Shown here: one piece after another, positions 19,953 through 30,830 of the stretch
How positions within the stretch are numbered: the first letter of the stretch is position 1
How the letters are laid out: every line of letters starts with the position of its first letter
Source: Malachius bipustulatus
Taxonomy: Eukaryota; Arthropoda; Insecta; Coleoptera; Melyridae
DNA length: 64,000 bases
Assembly: GCA_910589415.1 (NCBI GenBank)
Contig: OU342636.1
Coordinates: forward strand, 41,741,735-41,805,734
Direction of reading: 5' to 3'
Translations under genes and position numbers: made by a program
The notes under the pieces: generated by a model
Database searches by the model: none
What the model was told of the DNA's origin: nothing
The model's input: the letters and a program-made list of their open reading frames with translations, nothing else

Positions 19953-21552
19953 AATGTTTCCATTACCATTAAGGTGATTATTTCCGAGTAGCGTCGGACA
20001 ATTTCCAGTTTATTTAAAATTCCTAATACTTTGTAGCAGTATGACAGTTACAGAATAACATTAATTTATGAGCAGTTTGAAGGCAATTGACCGAACAGCT
20101 TTTATAGCGTTGCGCTGATGGTTATCGGCAAACAGTCTAGTCCAACCAGCCGTTGAAATTTGAAAGTTTCGCCAAACGGTCACAGTTTTCTAACGAACAC
20201 ACCACCACCAAATTACCTACCGATCCATGGCAGATCATGGACTTGATAAAACTTCCGTGAACAGCGAAGTTAATGCAGAATATTGATCAAGTTACTCGCC
20301 AACTGTTCACTTCCACCGTGCTCCACCATAGGGTGACTAAAGATGCCGATCGAGGCCCCCAAGTCTGGTTTTCGTGTAATGTAATGTAAGAAAATGTTAA
20401 ATACGATTTTCGATATGCCGAACTATAAATTTATTAATCGTTAAGGTTAAGGTCACATTTGAAAACTGCCCAGCTTGCAACTGAGCTGGATACATCCTGA
20501 TACAGCTAATGTAAAAAAAGTGTATTTTTTTATTAAAAAATACACTAAAAAGTATCGAGTGTAAATTCACGGACCCTTTGATGGTGACAGAAAGCATCAC
20601 CTGAAAGGTGCGTCGCAATCACGAAAAGCGTCTGCGTGGAAGGCACAGAGAATGACGTCGAAGTGGGCGGACGCGTGACCTATGACGCGATCTGCAAGAG
20701 AAAAGCATGGGCAGAAGGGATTGCAGGCCCGGGAGCGAGACCGAGAGGACGCGTGTCCGAGGACGTGAAAACTACACCTGTAGAATTTACCCTACCTAAA
20801 TTCTATCTTTATATCTTTTTCCCATGCCTGTTTCTTCACAAAAAAAAATACAAACTAACTACATTTAACTGGGCGGCAATTGTGATTCTTTTCACGAACA
20901 GTGAAAAATTTTCCTCAACTTCAAGCCCAAGCGTGTTGCCCGATTAAACGAGAGTGTTTTCGGCAATTAATTATCTTTAACTAGCTTATTAGACTTTCCG
21001 GCAGTGACCGACCTCAACATCGAACGTCGTGTGGCGATTTAAATTTCAAAGACTCGCAAAGCTCCATCCTTTAAACGCTATCTCCAATAATTACCTCATC
21101 TTTTCTAATTAAGTAATAGGAAAACAACCGATTGCTGTTCGACTACAGGTTCATTCATTTGGTCGACTTAATTTAGGAAAGTACCTAAAAAGAACGAGCT
21201 CTAGCAACATAAACTGGAAGTAAAGTTTCCTTTTGATTCTCGAAGAGCTCTCGTGATATAAATAGCGAACCGAACTTTTCTTTTGTGACACCATCAGAAA
21301 ATTAATACCAATCCTCAGAATCCAATTTACATGTTTTGAGTTGGTTCGTAATAGAGACGAATAAAATAAGGAGATTGTTAATATTTATTATTGGCAATCA
21401 CATCTGGATAGTTTTCAACACTAATTAGCTTTGTTATTTTGTGTAGATCTCCAAATCAGTGGTTCTTTTGCAATCAGCATTTCTTTTGGAGGCGCTAACC
21501 ACCCCTTTTATATAAGGTACCTGTGTATTGTGTATCTGTACGTGTAATGTTC
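19953..21552. other. No gene recognised; one GC-richer island
   Basis: An agtgtattttttt hairpin at 20519-20546 is like the start of the large repeat family. Bases 20590-20780 are clearly GC-richer than their surroundings and contain an open frame (20636-20947) without recognisable similarity. The rest is unassigned. Confidence 0.4.
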
Positions 21553-23070
21553 CTACGTCTTGGCAATCCGAGGCTTGCTGAGAGTCAGGGTCGATAATAC
21601 AAAAAATACCCTACCCTTCACTTTGATTCCAAATCGAATCAAGCGGTGGTTGGACAGAAAAACATCTCCCGTCGTTCTCCATTCTCGAAAGCAACAGGTT
21701 ATACTTTTATCGGGTAATATAATGTCCAATAGGGCCTCTCTTGCTACGTGTACATGTAACACCGGTGCTGCCCTACAGGTGTGACGTGAATAGACATCAC
21801 ATCCTATGGCCACTGCGGTGGTCTCTCTTCTTGACCCAAACATTGCGTCGTCAATAATTTTTTGTGAGGGCTGACATTCCCCAACGTAAGGGAGATATCT
21901 ACTATTTAAAATGACCTTATGATAAATATTACTAATCTTAGCACTTCCCCGGCCTTATCTACACCATAATAAGTTTAAGGCCCAGGCATCTCATTTCTCA
22001 CTCTGCAGGTCGCATTTCTGCAGTAGTATTCTGGCTATGTTGCAGATTGATGACTAACTTAACATTATTTGCTCTACAAGAAGGACATGACCTTCTGGCT
22101 GCTAGGCCCATTTACCATGATTGAGTTCCCAGCCACCGCTTTCTATGCTACAGGCATCTGACTGACCCGGAAGATGAGCTCCCATTTTCCCAGTCCGTCC
22201 ACAGTCTCGAGATGCTGCCAGTTGTTGACTTTGTAGCATCCGGTCTTGGAAACTCAGCATCTCTACTACCTCGAAGACATCAACTTTTTTAGGCTCCATA
22301 TGTAGAAGCCGATCATTACTAGTCAGGAAGCTTAAGTTGATCTCCCAAGGGGGTCCCGGCTGCTTCACAGCAGTCGTTAGGTTACCTCAGAGGCCCTTGA
22401 GACTACTTGAAAACTTCTGACATTTGGGTTTTACCACAGCCATACAATATTTATTTATTTTTACTTGGGAAAACGTAACGCCCGGCGCCTTCGGAGAACC
22501 TAAACCCCCCGTAAACGTCTACAAAAAACTCGACACTTCAGCGTCCAAGAAGCCAGTTGACCAATGCCTTGTCCTTGACCGTTACCAGAACCCAGCCCGG
22601 TTCGAATATTTCTGAATTCTGGAAACTGATTTCCAGATCCTGAGGTTCTCTCAGAGCCCGTATTAGCTCAACCATCGGCTGTTGTTGCAACTCGGTTGCC
22701 TTGTCTTTACTTATCTTGCCATCTGTCGGTTATACCTGATGACACCTTGCAGCCTTTATATTTGATGTCCTTGTCTAGAAAGGATGTTGTGCTTTTGGTT
22801 CGGCGGTCTAACAATTCGGGATCGGGTCCCTCCCGGCGGGCCCTTAAGTGGACCTAGGACCCTCTGCCATCTTTTTAAGGGCTCTCCCTGTTCTTTCGTC
22901 TGAGAGCTTGCGTCCTCCTCCTACAAACTGGCAAGACTCGTGGCCAACCTGAAGGTTCACTGTTTTGCGATTTCAGCTTTGATAGTGCCAGTAGTGGCAA
23001 TTTCTGGCTGAACTCCCGTTTCAGAGGACTTGGAGATTTCTGCTGGACCCCTGTTTTTCTTAGTCTGAGT
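21553..23070 (-). mobile_element. Probable LINE endonuclease-region remnant
   Basis: The minus-strand frame 21553-21843 (96 codons) ends in a stretch with FREWRTTGDVFLSNHRLIRF. It resembles the closing region of the APE-type endonuclease of Jockey/R1-like LINEs, where the usual motif is SDHR. The Asn in place of Asp would disable catalysis. From 22100 to 23070 the same strand is GC-richer and broken into short frames. It may be the preceding ORF1 or the 5' part, but I cannot identify it. Confidence 0.45.
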
Positions 23071-23169
23071 AATTATAAATCAAACTGCACATAAGACATG
23101 CTTTAATTACTTTTCAACAGTTCCTGATTATTATTTATACATTTTTATTCAGAAATAAAATTGTTACAA

Positions 23170-23421
23170 TTATTGATGTATGTAAGCTTTCACGGTCGAA
23201 TTCTGTGTAAATCATAAACGATTCCGGGCTGTTATGCCGTGGTCTAAGAAGATTTGCTTCGAACGTTTCATCTACAGCTCTGTGTTCACTGATAACTGAT
23301 CAGTGAAATCGGAAGTGGAAGCATTGGTTGCCCACACGTAACAGCTGATGATATCTATCGCAACTGTAGACGAAACGTTCAGAGAAAATCTCCATAGACA
23401 ACGGCACAACAGCCCGGAATC
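23170..23421. mobile_element. Inverted pair of Penelope-type termini
   Basis: The left arm from 23220 (GATTCCGGGCTGTTATGCCG) and the right arm ending 23421 (the inverse, AACAGCCCGGAATC) are mirror images over about 80 bp. Each carries GAAACGTTC next to a GTAGAC stem. The right arm has CTGATGA 23345-23351, a pairing pair 23353-23358/23366-23371 and GAAA 23372-23375. The same terminal block lies downstream of the Penelope-like coding remnant at 43.1-43.7 kb, which is why I assign it to that class. Confidence 0.55.
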
Positions 23422-23883
23422 AATTGCGATTTCAACATTGTTTGAGTGCAGTTCCTACATATCTTTGTTTAATATATTTTTTCATAATATTAATTACAGA
23501 AAACAACGAACAGTGCATTGTATGATTCAATTATTAGTAAACTTCTGCTAATTTGAGCAATATACAATAAGTGTTTATCGTTTGCAAAAACTACATTAAT
23601 GCAGGAAATTATTATTATTGGCATGATTATAAAAGCAATGGTCATATTATTTAATGATCGTTTGTAAGATAATAATATGTAATTATTGTTCTTAATGTAT
23701 CTACCGTGTGTGTAATAGGTTTCTACACTTATCGTTTTAATTAAAATGAATTAGTTCAACAAAGTGAAATTCTTTAACTTGAAATAAAAGATTCAAGCTA
23801 CAATTTTATTTTCAAAATTTATGTTGCAAGAGCAAGAGACGCCTTTTTTGATTGCAAATGACTTTTCACATTGGTTGTTTCGT
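23422..23883. other. No gene recognised
   Basis: AT-rich spacer without recognisable features. Confidence 0.5.
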
Positions 23884-24205
23884 ACGAAGGCGTAGAAGCG
23901 CCACACGAGTTTTATTTTTAAAATTCCGAGTTTAAACTCGGAATTCCGACTTTGAACTCGGAATTCCGACTTTGAACTCGGAATTCCGACTTTAAACTCG
24001 GAATTCCGAGTTTAAAGTCGGAATTCCGAGTTCATTGTCGGAATTCCGAGTTTAAAGTCGGAATTCCGAGTTCATTGTCGGAATTCCGAGTTCAAAGTCG
24101 GAATTCCGAGTTCAAAGTCGGAATTCCGAGTTTAAAGTCGGAATTCCGAGTTTAAACTCGGAATTTTAAAAATAAAACTCGTGTGGCGCTTCTAACGCCT
24201 TCGTA
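23884..24205. mobile_element. Foldback element carrying a 12-unit, 20-bp palindromic array
   Basis: The terminal arms (ACGAAGGCGTAGAAGCGCC then ACACGAGTTTTATTTTTAAA, and the inverse at 24167-24205) differ by a one-base insertion. Between them are twelve 20-bp units in exact register from 23921 to 24160. The first units read GAATTCCGACTTTGAACTCG. From 24001 the units are the inverse type, GAATTCCGAGTTTAAAGTCG. The whole element is thus one large imperfect palindrome made of small palindromes. No coding capacity is seen. It resembles Drosophila FB-type foldbacks in plan, though not in sequence as far as I can judge. Confidence 0.85.
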
Positions 24206-25170
24206 GTTTCGACTTACCAGCCACATTATATCCAATGTTGAAAGCGGGATTGTGGATAATATTCTATGCTCAATTCTATGCATTCTATCTCATCTCTGCG
24301 CCTGTACTTCACTTATTTGATGATTCAATTTTAACAGCAATTAACGAAGACTACTGCCATGCTACAAAAGTTAATTAAAGTACCTACTTATTTTCACTTC
24401 TTTCAAATTGTTAATTTCAGGGATAATCATACATTTCACAGTATCTTATAGGTACCTCATTTCTTCGGTAGCTTGACAACACAGTGGTCGAAGAAGAAAA
24501 CAAGACATCAAATAATGAGATTTAAAGCAAAGAAAAATTATGGTACGGATACTTAGGTAATAGTTTACTTTGGACGACTGAAATACAACTTAATGTGAAA
24601 AAATACACATTGTAGTCTGAAAGTTCAAATTTTAATAGGATAGGCTGCTATCTTACATGACGGTGGGACGATAATGGGCTACTTAAATAAAACAATATTT
24701 TTACTACAAAAAAACGGATCTATTTTTATCTTTTATTTGTAACTCCTGCTACACCTGTAACGAAGTTGGCTTCATTGAATTATAACAGGCAAAGTTTCGA
24801 CTGTTGTGTAGTCACTCATGATCATTTTGCCGTCATAGCCGTTCAGCAACGTCATACACTTGTTGAAGTTATTCATTGACAATTTGTGTTTTTAGTCTTC
24901 TTGGCGTTTAAATTTCGGTCCCTAATATTACCAACCCTCAACCCTCTATTTCTAATCCAGGCTCTGAGAAATTCACATGTTTGAGTTTGAGCATGGTACC
25001 TACTTACTGGCAGGGGCTAACATTATCATACAACTTTTTGACAGGATCGTCGTAGTGTTTTTTTCTAAAAGTCATTTTCATACGAAATTTTATTTCTTCA
25101 TTGCGGTAAAGCTCCTTCATAACGTGGCTCAAATCGCTTTTACCTTCCCATCCCAAATATTCACTGAATG
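24206..25170. other. No gene recognised
   Basis: Unassigned AT-rich DNA with short frames only. Confidence 0.45.
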
Positions 25171-26220
25171 TACAGAGTGTCCCTGAAATGTCTTTACAGC
25201 TTACTACTAAATGTCAATTTTGATTTTAGGTCAACTTATCACAGTTCAAAGTTGCTTATTGGTTTAGCGCCACTATGAGAAGCTAAAATGTCAATTCTGA
25301 AAGTGTTTTTTGATTATACCTAATAATAGCTAAACCGCTAAAGGCGATTTTGATGAAATTTGGTATGACGTATGGTTTAATGGGCCAAAAAGTGCGATAC
25401 TAAAATTATTACTCATAACGTTAATTCATTGGACATCATGGGTTTTTTAGGTTTCACACCCTTTGAATTTCTACGCCAATGGAATTAAAATGTTTTAAAA
25501 TATTATAATGTAGATTAGTCGACTCATTTTCTACAAAAAAGTACTCTTTATAAAAGTCATCTGACATCTGCTTTCCCCTTACGTTTATTCCCTGAAGCTC
25601 TCTAGTCGGGAAAACTGATAAGGTATCCTAGGAAAATTCGGAAAATTAAATTAAAATTTTTGAAGGGGTGCCTTTGGGAGCTACAGGAATACAAATATAT
25701 TATTCTGAACATGTACAATAAAATTTGGTCCTCCTTTATGTTAAAATTGAACTCTTTCAGCATTGTTCAAAGTTGGACAAAATTCGAGATTTTAGGGGTT
25801 ATATTATCTTGTTTGGGACATACTGTATAAGATTTTTCCAAAAGAGAGATACTTAACCTGGCAATGACCTGACAGTTCAAAGCGTACAATGACCACCTAT
25901 CCGGTCAAGTCATTGCCAGGGTAAGTATCTCTCCTTTGGAAAAATATTATAAAGTACTCGTAATTCCCAAACAAGATAATACAATCCCCAAAATCTTTAA
26001 TTTTGTCCAAGTTTGCAAAAAATGCAGAAACAGTTCAATTTTAACCTAAAGGAGGATCAAATTGTTTTGTAGTTTCGAAAATATGTTTGCATTTTTCTAG
26101 CGCCCAGAGCCACCCCTTCAAAAAAATTTAAATAACCAGAGAGATCGAGTGACACTTCATTTTGATGCTGTTTTTTTTTTTGTTTTTTCTAGCTTGGACG
26201 AAATCGAAGATTTTAGGGAG
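25171..26220. mobile_element. Large inverted repeat centred near 25890
   Basis: The left arm (about 25660-25880) and the right arm (about 25903-26125) mirror each other. Pairs include GAAGGGGTGCC/CACCCCTTC, GGTCCTCCTTTATG/AAAGGAGGATC, GAGATTTTAGGGG/CCCCAAAATC and CCTGGCAATGACC/GTCATTGCCAGG. The left boundary may lie at the TACAGAGTGTCCCTGAAATG near 25171. There is no coding frame. It is a non-autonomous foldback. Confidence 0.6.
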
Positions 26221-26247
26221 TGCAAATTATTGTTTGCATTACAAACT

Positions 26248-26345
26248 GATGTAAATTTACAGTTTAAAGTATAGATTTACGGTTTGAAGTGTAAATTTAC
26301 AGTTCAAGGTGTAAATTTACAGTTTGTACTGTAAATTTACATTTT
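26248..26345. repeat. Five-unit, 20-bp array with GTAAATTTAC cores
   Basis: The palindrome GTAAATTTAC (one unit variant ATAGATTTAC) starts at 26251, 26271, 26291, 26311 and 26331, so the period is exactly 20 bp. The intervening half is AGTTTAAAGT or a variant (AGTTCAAGGT, GGTTTGAAGT). Confidence 0.9.
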
Positions 26346-26689
26346 GGAATATGAATAATAGGTAAGTTCAATAATCATGAAAAAAAAAAAAAATTGACGG
26401 TAAACGACGGCAGCTCCGCGCTTCCGCATCTAATCAGTTAAATTTTATTAATATTTTTCATTTACCCTTTATGCGGCAGTTTGCTTCGTTTATTGCGTGA
26501 AGGCACCTCTTTTTGGCGTTTCTCGGCGTCTTGACGGTCATGCCATTATGGTTTAACGTTACAAGTCTCCTGATAACCATCAAGGTATACCACATAATAT
26601 GGTATCGAAATTTTAATATAGGAATGTTTTTCATTTCAATTTTTAGTACCTATTATATGTAGTAGATGGGTAGTATCGGAAGAAAAAAA

Positions 26690-27690
26690 AGCCTGAAGTG
26701 CAGACCTCTTGTATCAAATTTTTTTCCCGATCGACTAAGTGAGGTCCCAGATCAATTTCAACACTCTCCATCGATCCGAGGGGTGGGAGGGGGGCGAGGG
26801 GCCATTGTAAAGTACGGAAAAAATCGCTTCGTTTTTTTGCCCGGAATACAACGAACCCTTGCCGAAGTTCGCAAAAAATCAAACGGCGTTTTGTTCGTTT
26901 TTTTCTTCCGGAATACGATGAACTATTCCCGAAGTAAAAGTTCGCTAAAAATTCGCCGCTGGCACGGGAAACAAAAATCTGCCTTTTTCTCAAAATGTTT
27001 TTTGGCATGAAGGGAGGGGGTGGGGGAGACAATTTTGACCTTGAAAAGGTCAAGTACATTCCTTTGTGCCAGGCCGCGCCGCTTTTCAATGTCAAAATTG
27101 TCTCCTCCAGCCCCCCTTCATCCCAAAAAAACATTTTGAGAAAAAGGCAGATTTTTGTTTCGCGTGCCAGCGGCGGATTTTTCGCTAACGATGCTTGAGA
27201 AAGAGTTTATCGTATTCCGGGCAAAAAAACTAACAAAACTCCGTTTATTTTTTTGGGTACACCTCTTTGGAATCGAGTTATCTGGGTCTTAAGAAACTTT
27301 TAACTTTCGCTCTCCCTTCCCTCCAAATTGTACCATCACCCCCTCCCAACGGTCCTTTAAAAATCATCAAAAACAATCCACTTGAAAATTCTTTTTTCGC
27401 AACGTAAATTCGCTGTATTTTGCCCGATCAAGTTGCCCGATCGACTTTCGCTTGGGACGAGCTTACGTGTTCTGCCAAACTCGTCCTTATTGGAAGGAAA
27501 TTTTTTTTCGGTAGGATCAAAACTGACGGAGCATTCACGAAAAACCGATATCCCGTACTTTACAATGGCCCCTCGCCCCCCTCCCGCCCACCGGATCGGT
27601 GGAACGTGAGTGATGAAATTGAATTGGGACCTCACTTAGTCGATCGGGGGAAAAAGTTGAGGTATAGGAGGTCCGCACTTCGAAATAAGT
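26690..27690. mobile_element. Nested inverted repeat, about 1 kb
   Basis: The outer arms are about 26693-26830 and 27548-27686. Mirrored blocks include CCGATCGACTAAGTGAGGTCCC and GGGGCCATTGTAAAGTACGG. Inside, a second mirrored pair is centred near 27065: AGACAATTTTGAC, AAAATCTGCCTTTTTCTCAA and GCACGGGAAAC/GTTTCGCGTGC. Open frames of up to 163 codons (26643-27134 minus) arise only because the arms are GC-rich; they match nothing. It is a non-coding foldback. Confidence 0.7.
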
Positions 27691-28609
27691 ACCCATAATA
27701 ATCGCCATAATACCTTACTATAGGTAGGTAGGTACAACATTTTTAGCGAAGTTACCTTTCATAATAGCCATTCATTGATTAATCTACGAGAAAACGTGAA
27801 AAAATTAACTACCTGTGTACTTTTTACATAACTCTCTTACCTATCGATGATAGAAAAATTGTAAAAAGACTTTTTATATTTTTCAGAATAATGTTCTCAA
27901 GCCCAATGTGCTTGTTCGAAAAAAATGTTACACAAAATTTTTGTTACTTGACTATAATAGCGGATGGGATAAATCAAATTGTACAGGAATTCATAAAATA
28001 TGTATTGTGTCCTACCTACGTAAGTATTTCTGAATGTTTTTCTATTGTTCTTATCTAAAAATATCTAAGGCAAACTAAGGTGTCTCGTTATTATTGGGAC
28101 ATTACTGGGATGCTACTGATTTAGATACACGTCATCCTAAAATATTACAAAGCAATAAATACGTCATAGGTGAATATTATTTTTTACCAAAATACCACAA
28201 CTGAACTATAATACCTAACGTTATTACATTCCGATATATTCAGTATGATTACAAATTTGTGTAACAGATGGAACAGGTGATTCTTCCGACGATGTAAAAA
28301 CAAATTAAATTTATTGTCAGATATCAGCAGAAAACACTGTAAATATAAGTAATCTGTCACTAACTTGTCATTTAATGAACTCTTATTTTAAGGAATTAAT
28401 GTCCCCCAAACTCCAGAACTTCATTATGTATTAGACGTCAAAAGTTTCTTGAAATACTCATTCATAATAGCAAATTTTTAAACTATTACAACTTTATCAT
28501 TCTCATTAATTCATTCTACTTTAGGTACGGAGTTTATCAATATTGAATGTTTCACACTTTCATTATCTAGTGTATTTGCTTTCACATTCACATCTATAAA
28601 ACTGATATC
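27691..28609. other. No gene recognised
   Basis: AT-rich spacer without identifiable elements. Confidence 0.45.
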
Positions 28610-28760
28610 ATAAAAATGATTCCGGGATGTTTTACAATGGTCTGGGAGAGTGGCTTCAAACGTTACGTCCACAACTTCGGTAGACATCATCAGCGCGGTT
28701 ACATGTGCGCAAGCGATGATGCTTCCGCTACTCCTCGTGTTCACTGGAAACCGATTGAAC
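28610..28760 (-). mobile_element. Penelope-type terminus fragment
   Basis: The block from GATTCCGGGATGTTTTACAA to GTTCACTGGAAACC is the same, on the minus strand, as the terminal region after the Penelope-like remnant at 43.77-43.96 kb. On the minus strand it contains GCTGATGATGTCTACC, a GTCTAC/GTGGAC stem, then GTAACG where GAAACG is expected. An (AAT)n run follows at 28768-28783. Confidence 0.5.
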
Positions 28761-28783
28761 GACTAATAATAATAATAATAAGT

Positions 28784-29329
28784 ATACAGAAACATTTATT
28801 GATTCTCTTGTTTTTTTTTTACAATCCACACCTAGATCTCTTTTGCTGACTGCTATAGGTTACAGTTTTCGCCTTTTTCAGCTCTGTTTAAAGACCGGAA
28901 GAGTGTTTCTAAATCACATCATACCCCCTCCACTTTTCCCCCTCACAAACTCCTGTATCAGTTATTCGGGCTTGACCAAAAGGATTCTCCGCGACAACTG
29001 ACTTCTCTGTTTGCCCTAGGTGAGAGTTTCTGTTATATTCGGGAACACCAGGAGCATGATATACGTACTACTTATAAACTCCATCAGAAGACAGTGGATT
29101 ATAGGTACTCACACTCAATACTCAATAGGGTCTTTGGCTGAACGGTGAATACTGTGAACTTCTTGAGTAGGCTTATAGAGAGGTTGTCGCCTGGGGTATA
29201 AACAAAAAAGTCAGGTATGCTAGGAGAATTCTGAAATCATGTCCACCGCGTCACACTGTCACACCAGTTTACATCATGAAGCAATTGCCTCCCTTGCATC
29301 GTTGTAAGAGAGGGGTGAGCTAGTGGAGG
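28784..29329. other. No gene recognised
   Basis: Spacer between two Penelope-type fragments. It might include decayed parts of the same element, but I see no recognisable frame. Confidence 0.35.
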
Positions 29330-29405
29330 AGGTATGATGTCATCCGATCATCAGCCTCTAAATTGGAGCGATCTTCCAGTGTTCAGCCAGTGAACAAGTA
29401 AGTGG
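29330..29405 (+). mobile_element. Penelope-type terminal promoter-like fragment
   Basis: GGTATGATGTCATCCGATC, followed by TAAATTGGAGCG and a CCAGTGAACAAG block, matches 43777-43856 (GTATGACGTCATATCGC, TATAAATAGGAACGC, CAGTGAACAAG). The TATA-like element is degraded in this copy. Confidence 0.45.
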
Positions 29406-29713
29406 AGGAAATGTTTGGAACAAATCTCCAAGGAAGACCGTTATGAGGCTTTTATTGTATGGTTTGGCAAATGGTAATAGTTTGGTAAATGTTGTAATAA
29501 GCAAGCTGTTTTAATGTCAATAATGGGCAATAATAAAAATTCAAATGGGCATAAAACTTAATTGAATAACAAGTACAATATATAATGAATAAACAAATTG
29601 AATACAAGTATGTATAACAAGTTCCTTTTTCATGTAATAAATTTGACTAAACATTAGGAGCGACATGAACGGTCGCTCTCCGCAAAACATATTTGTTCAG
29701 TTTTGAAAGGAAA

Positions 29714-29750
29714 TCATCTGCTGATGAGTCCCAAAAAAGGCGCAACTTCG
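29714..29750 (+). other. Hammerhead-like motif, degraded
   Basis: CTGATGAGTCCCAAAAAAGG is close to the CTGATGAGTCC...GGACGAAAC layout known from Penelope-like elements. Here the last box reads GCAAC instead of GAAAC, and stem II pairs imperfectly. It is a possible ribozyme relic only. Confidence 0.35.
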
Positions 29751-30559
29751 ATGACTATATTTTATAGATGTTTAAAATTTTATAGTATTTTCTTACCTTC
29801 TAAGTTCGTGTTTTTAATTTAAGTTAGTAGTGTTAAAGTATTTAACATACATTTAAAGATGTTTCAAAATGCATTAAGTGCTCCTACTATATGCAGATTG
29901 GTTAGATGACAAATAAAAATATCCTTCCAGTCCAGTCACGGGAATGCAAATTAAGCAGCTGTTACTCGCTTTTTCCTTAGTTTAAGAAAAAGAAACCCAT
30001 GAAAAACAGAAATACCGTACTCTTCAGATACGGTAACTAGTCAATACATCTGGAGTAAGTGTAAGATTGTGGATATCCTTGAAACCATTCATAAATTCAA
30101 TAGTTGGAAAAACGCACTTCTACTATGATATGAGAAATTTTATATTCGACTATATCTACCACAACTATTACGATGAGTTGGAGCTTCAACTTCTTTCCAT
30201 TTATGTAACATAGAATGAGAGCAATCCGAGCAAACCTGTTCTCAACAAATAGTTTATACTTTACATACACCAGATCTTTCTTGGTGGGGTCAAATCCAAG
30301 AAATCACCTATATTGTTGGAGCTTAAATTAAATCTTCCTTGAAAAAGTTTGAGATTTTTTTAGTAGTCTAAATATGAGATCTTCAGTAAACCGTACAAGA
30401 ATTTGAATCAAATTAATAATAGCAGACCTCCCATTTTTATAGTGTTGTTTCTAGAATGGTTTAAAGTTGCATTATTCAAATTATTTAGGCTCAACTGCCT
30501 ATAGTTTAGATGATAACATCAGAGGCTTGAAAAAAAATTGTACAAAGGCATCCGCATCA
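29751..30559. other. No gene recognised
   Basis: Unassigned AT-rich DNA. Confidence 0.45.
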
Positions 30560-30830
30560 TTCAAACTATCAAAGACCGAGGGATCACTATTGGATGATTT
30601 TAAAAAGAAGAATCCTTGACGTTTTAAATGTCAACTTCTCTGTCATAACCGTCTAAATATAATTCTCGCTCTGAGAGCTAGATTTACATCAAAATAGAAT
30701 TGGTGTGACTGTAACTAAATACTGTAGATTATTGCGTTTGCTGAAACTCCATACTGTGAGTGGAAACAGGTCGAAGACCTAGACCATATATTTTTAGAAT
30801 GCCCAATTAATTAATAGTCGGATAATATCG
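30560..30830 (+). mobile_element. LINE C-terminal zinc-knuckle remnant
   Basis: In different frames the plus strand reads NRLNIILALRARFTS and then TPYCEWKQVEDLDHIFLECP. These match the region following RNase H in I/Jockey-type LINEs (RL...G, then C-x2-C and a DHxxxECP ending). Several frame breaks are present and nothing upstream is preserved. Confidence 0.5.

Noticed and set aside
23921..24160. CRISPR array
   Set aside because: Units are contiguous 20-bp palindromes without unique spacers, and the DNA is eukaryotic.
26643..27134. 163-codon minus-strand frame, the longest after the zinc-finger exon
   Set aside because: It lies in the GC-rich arms of a nested inverted repeat, overlaps a 114-codon frame on the other strand and matches nothing.
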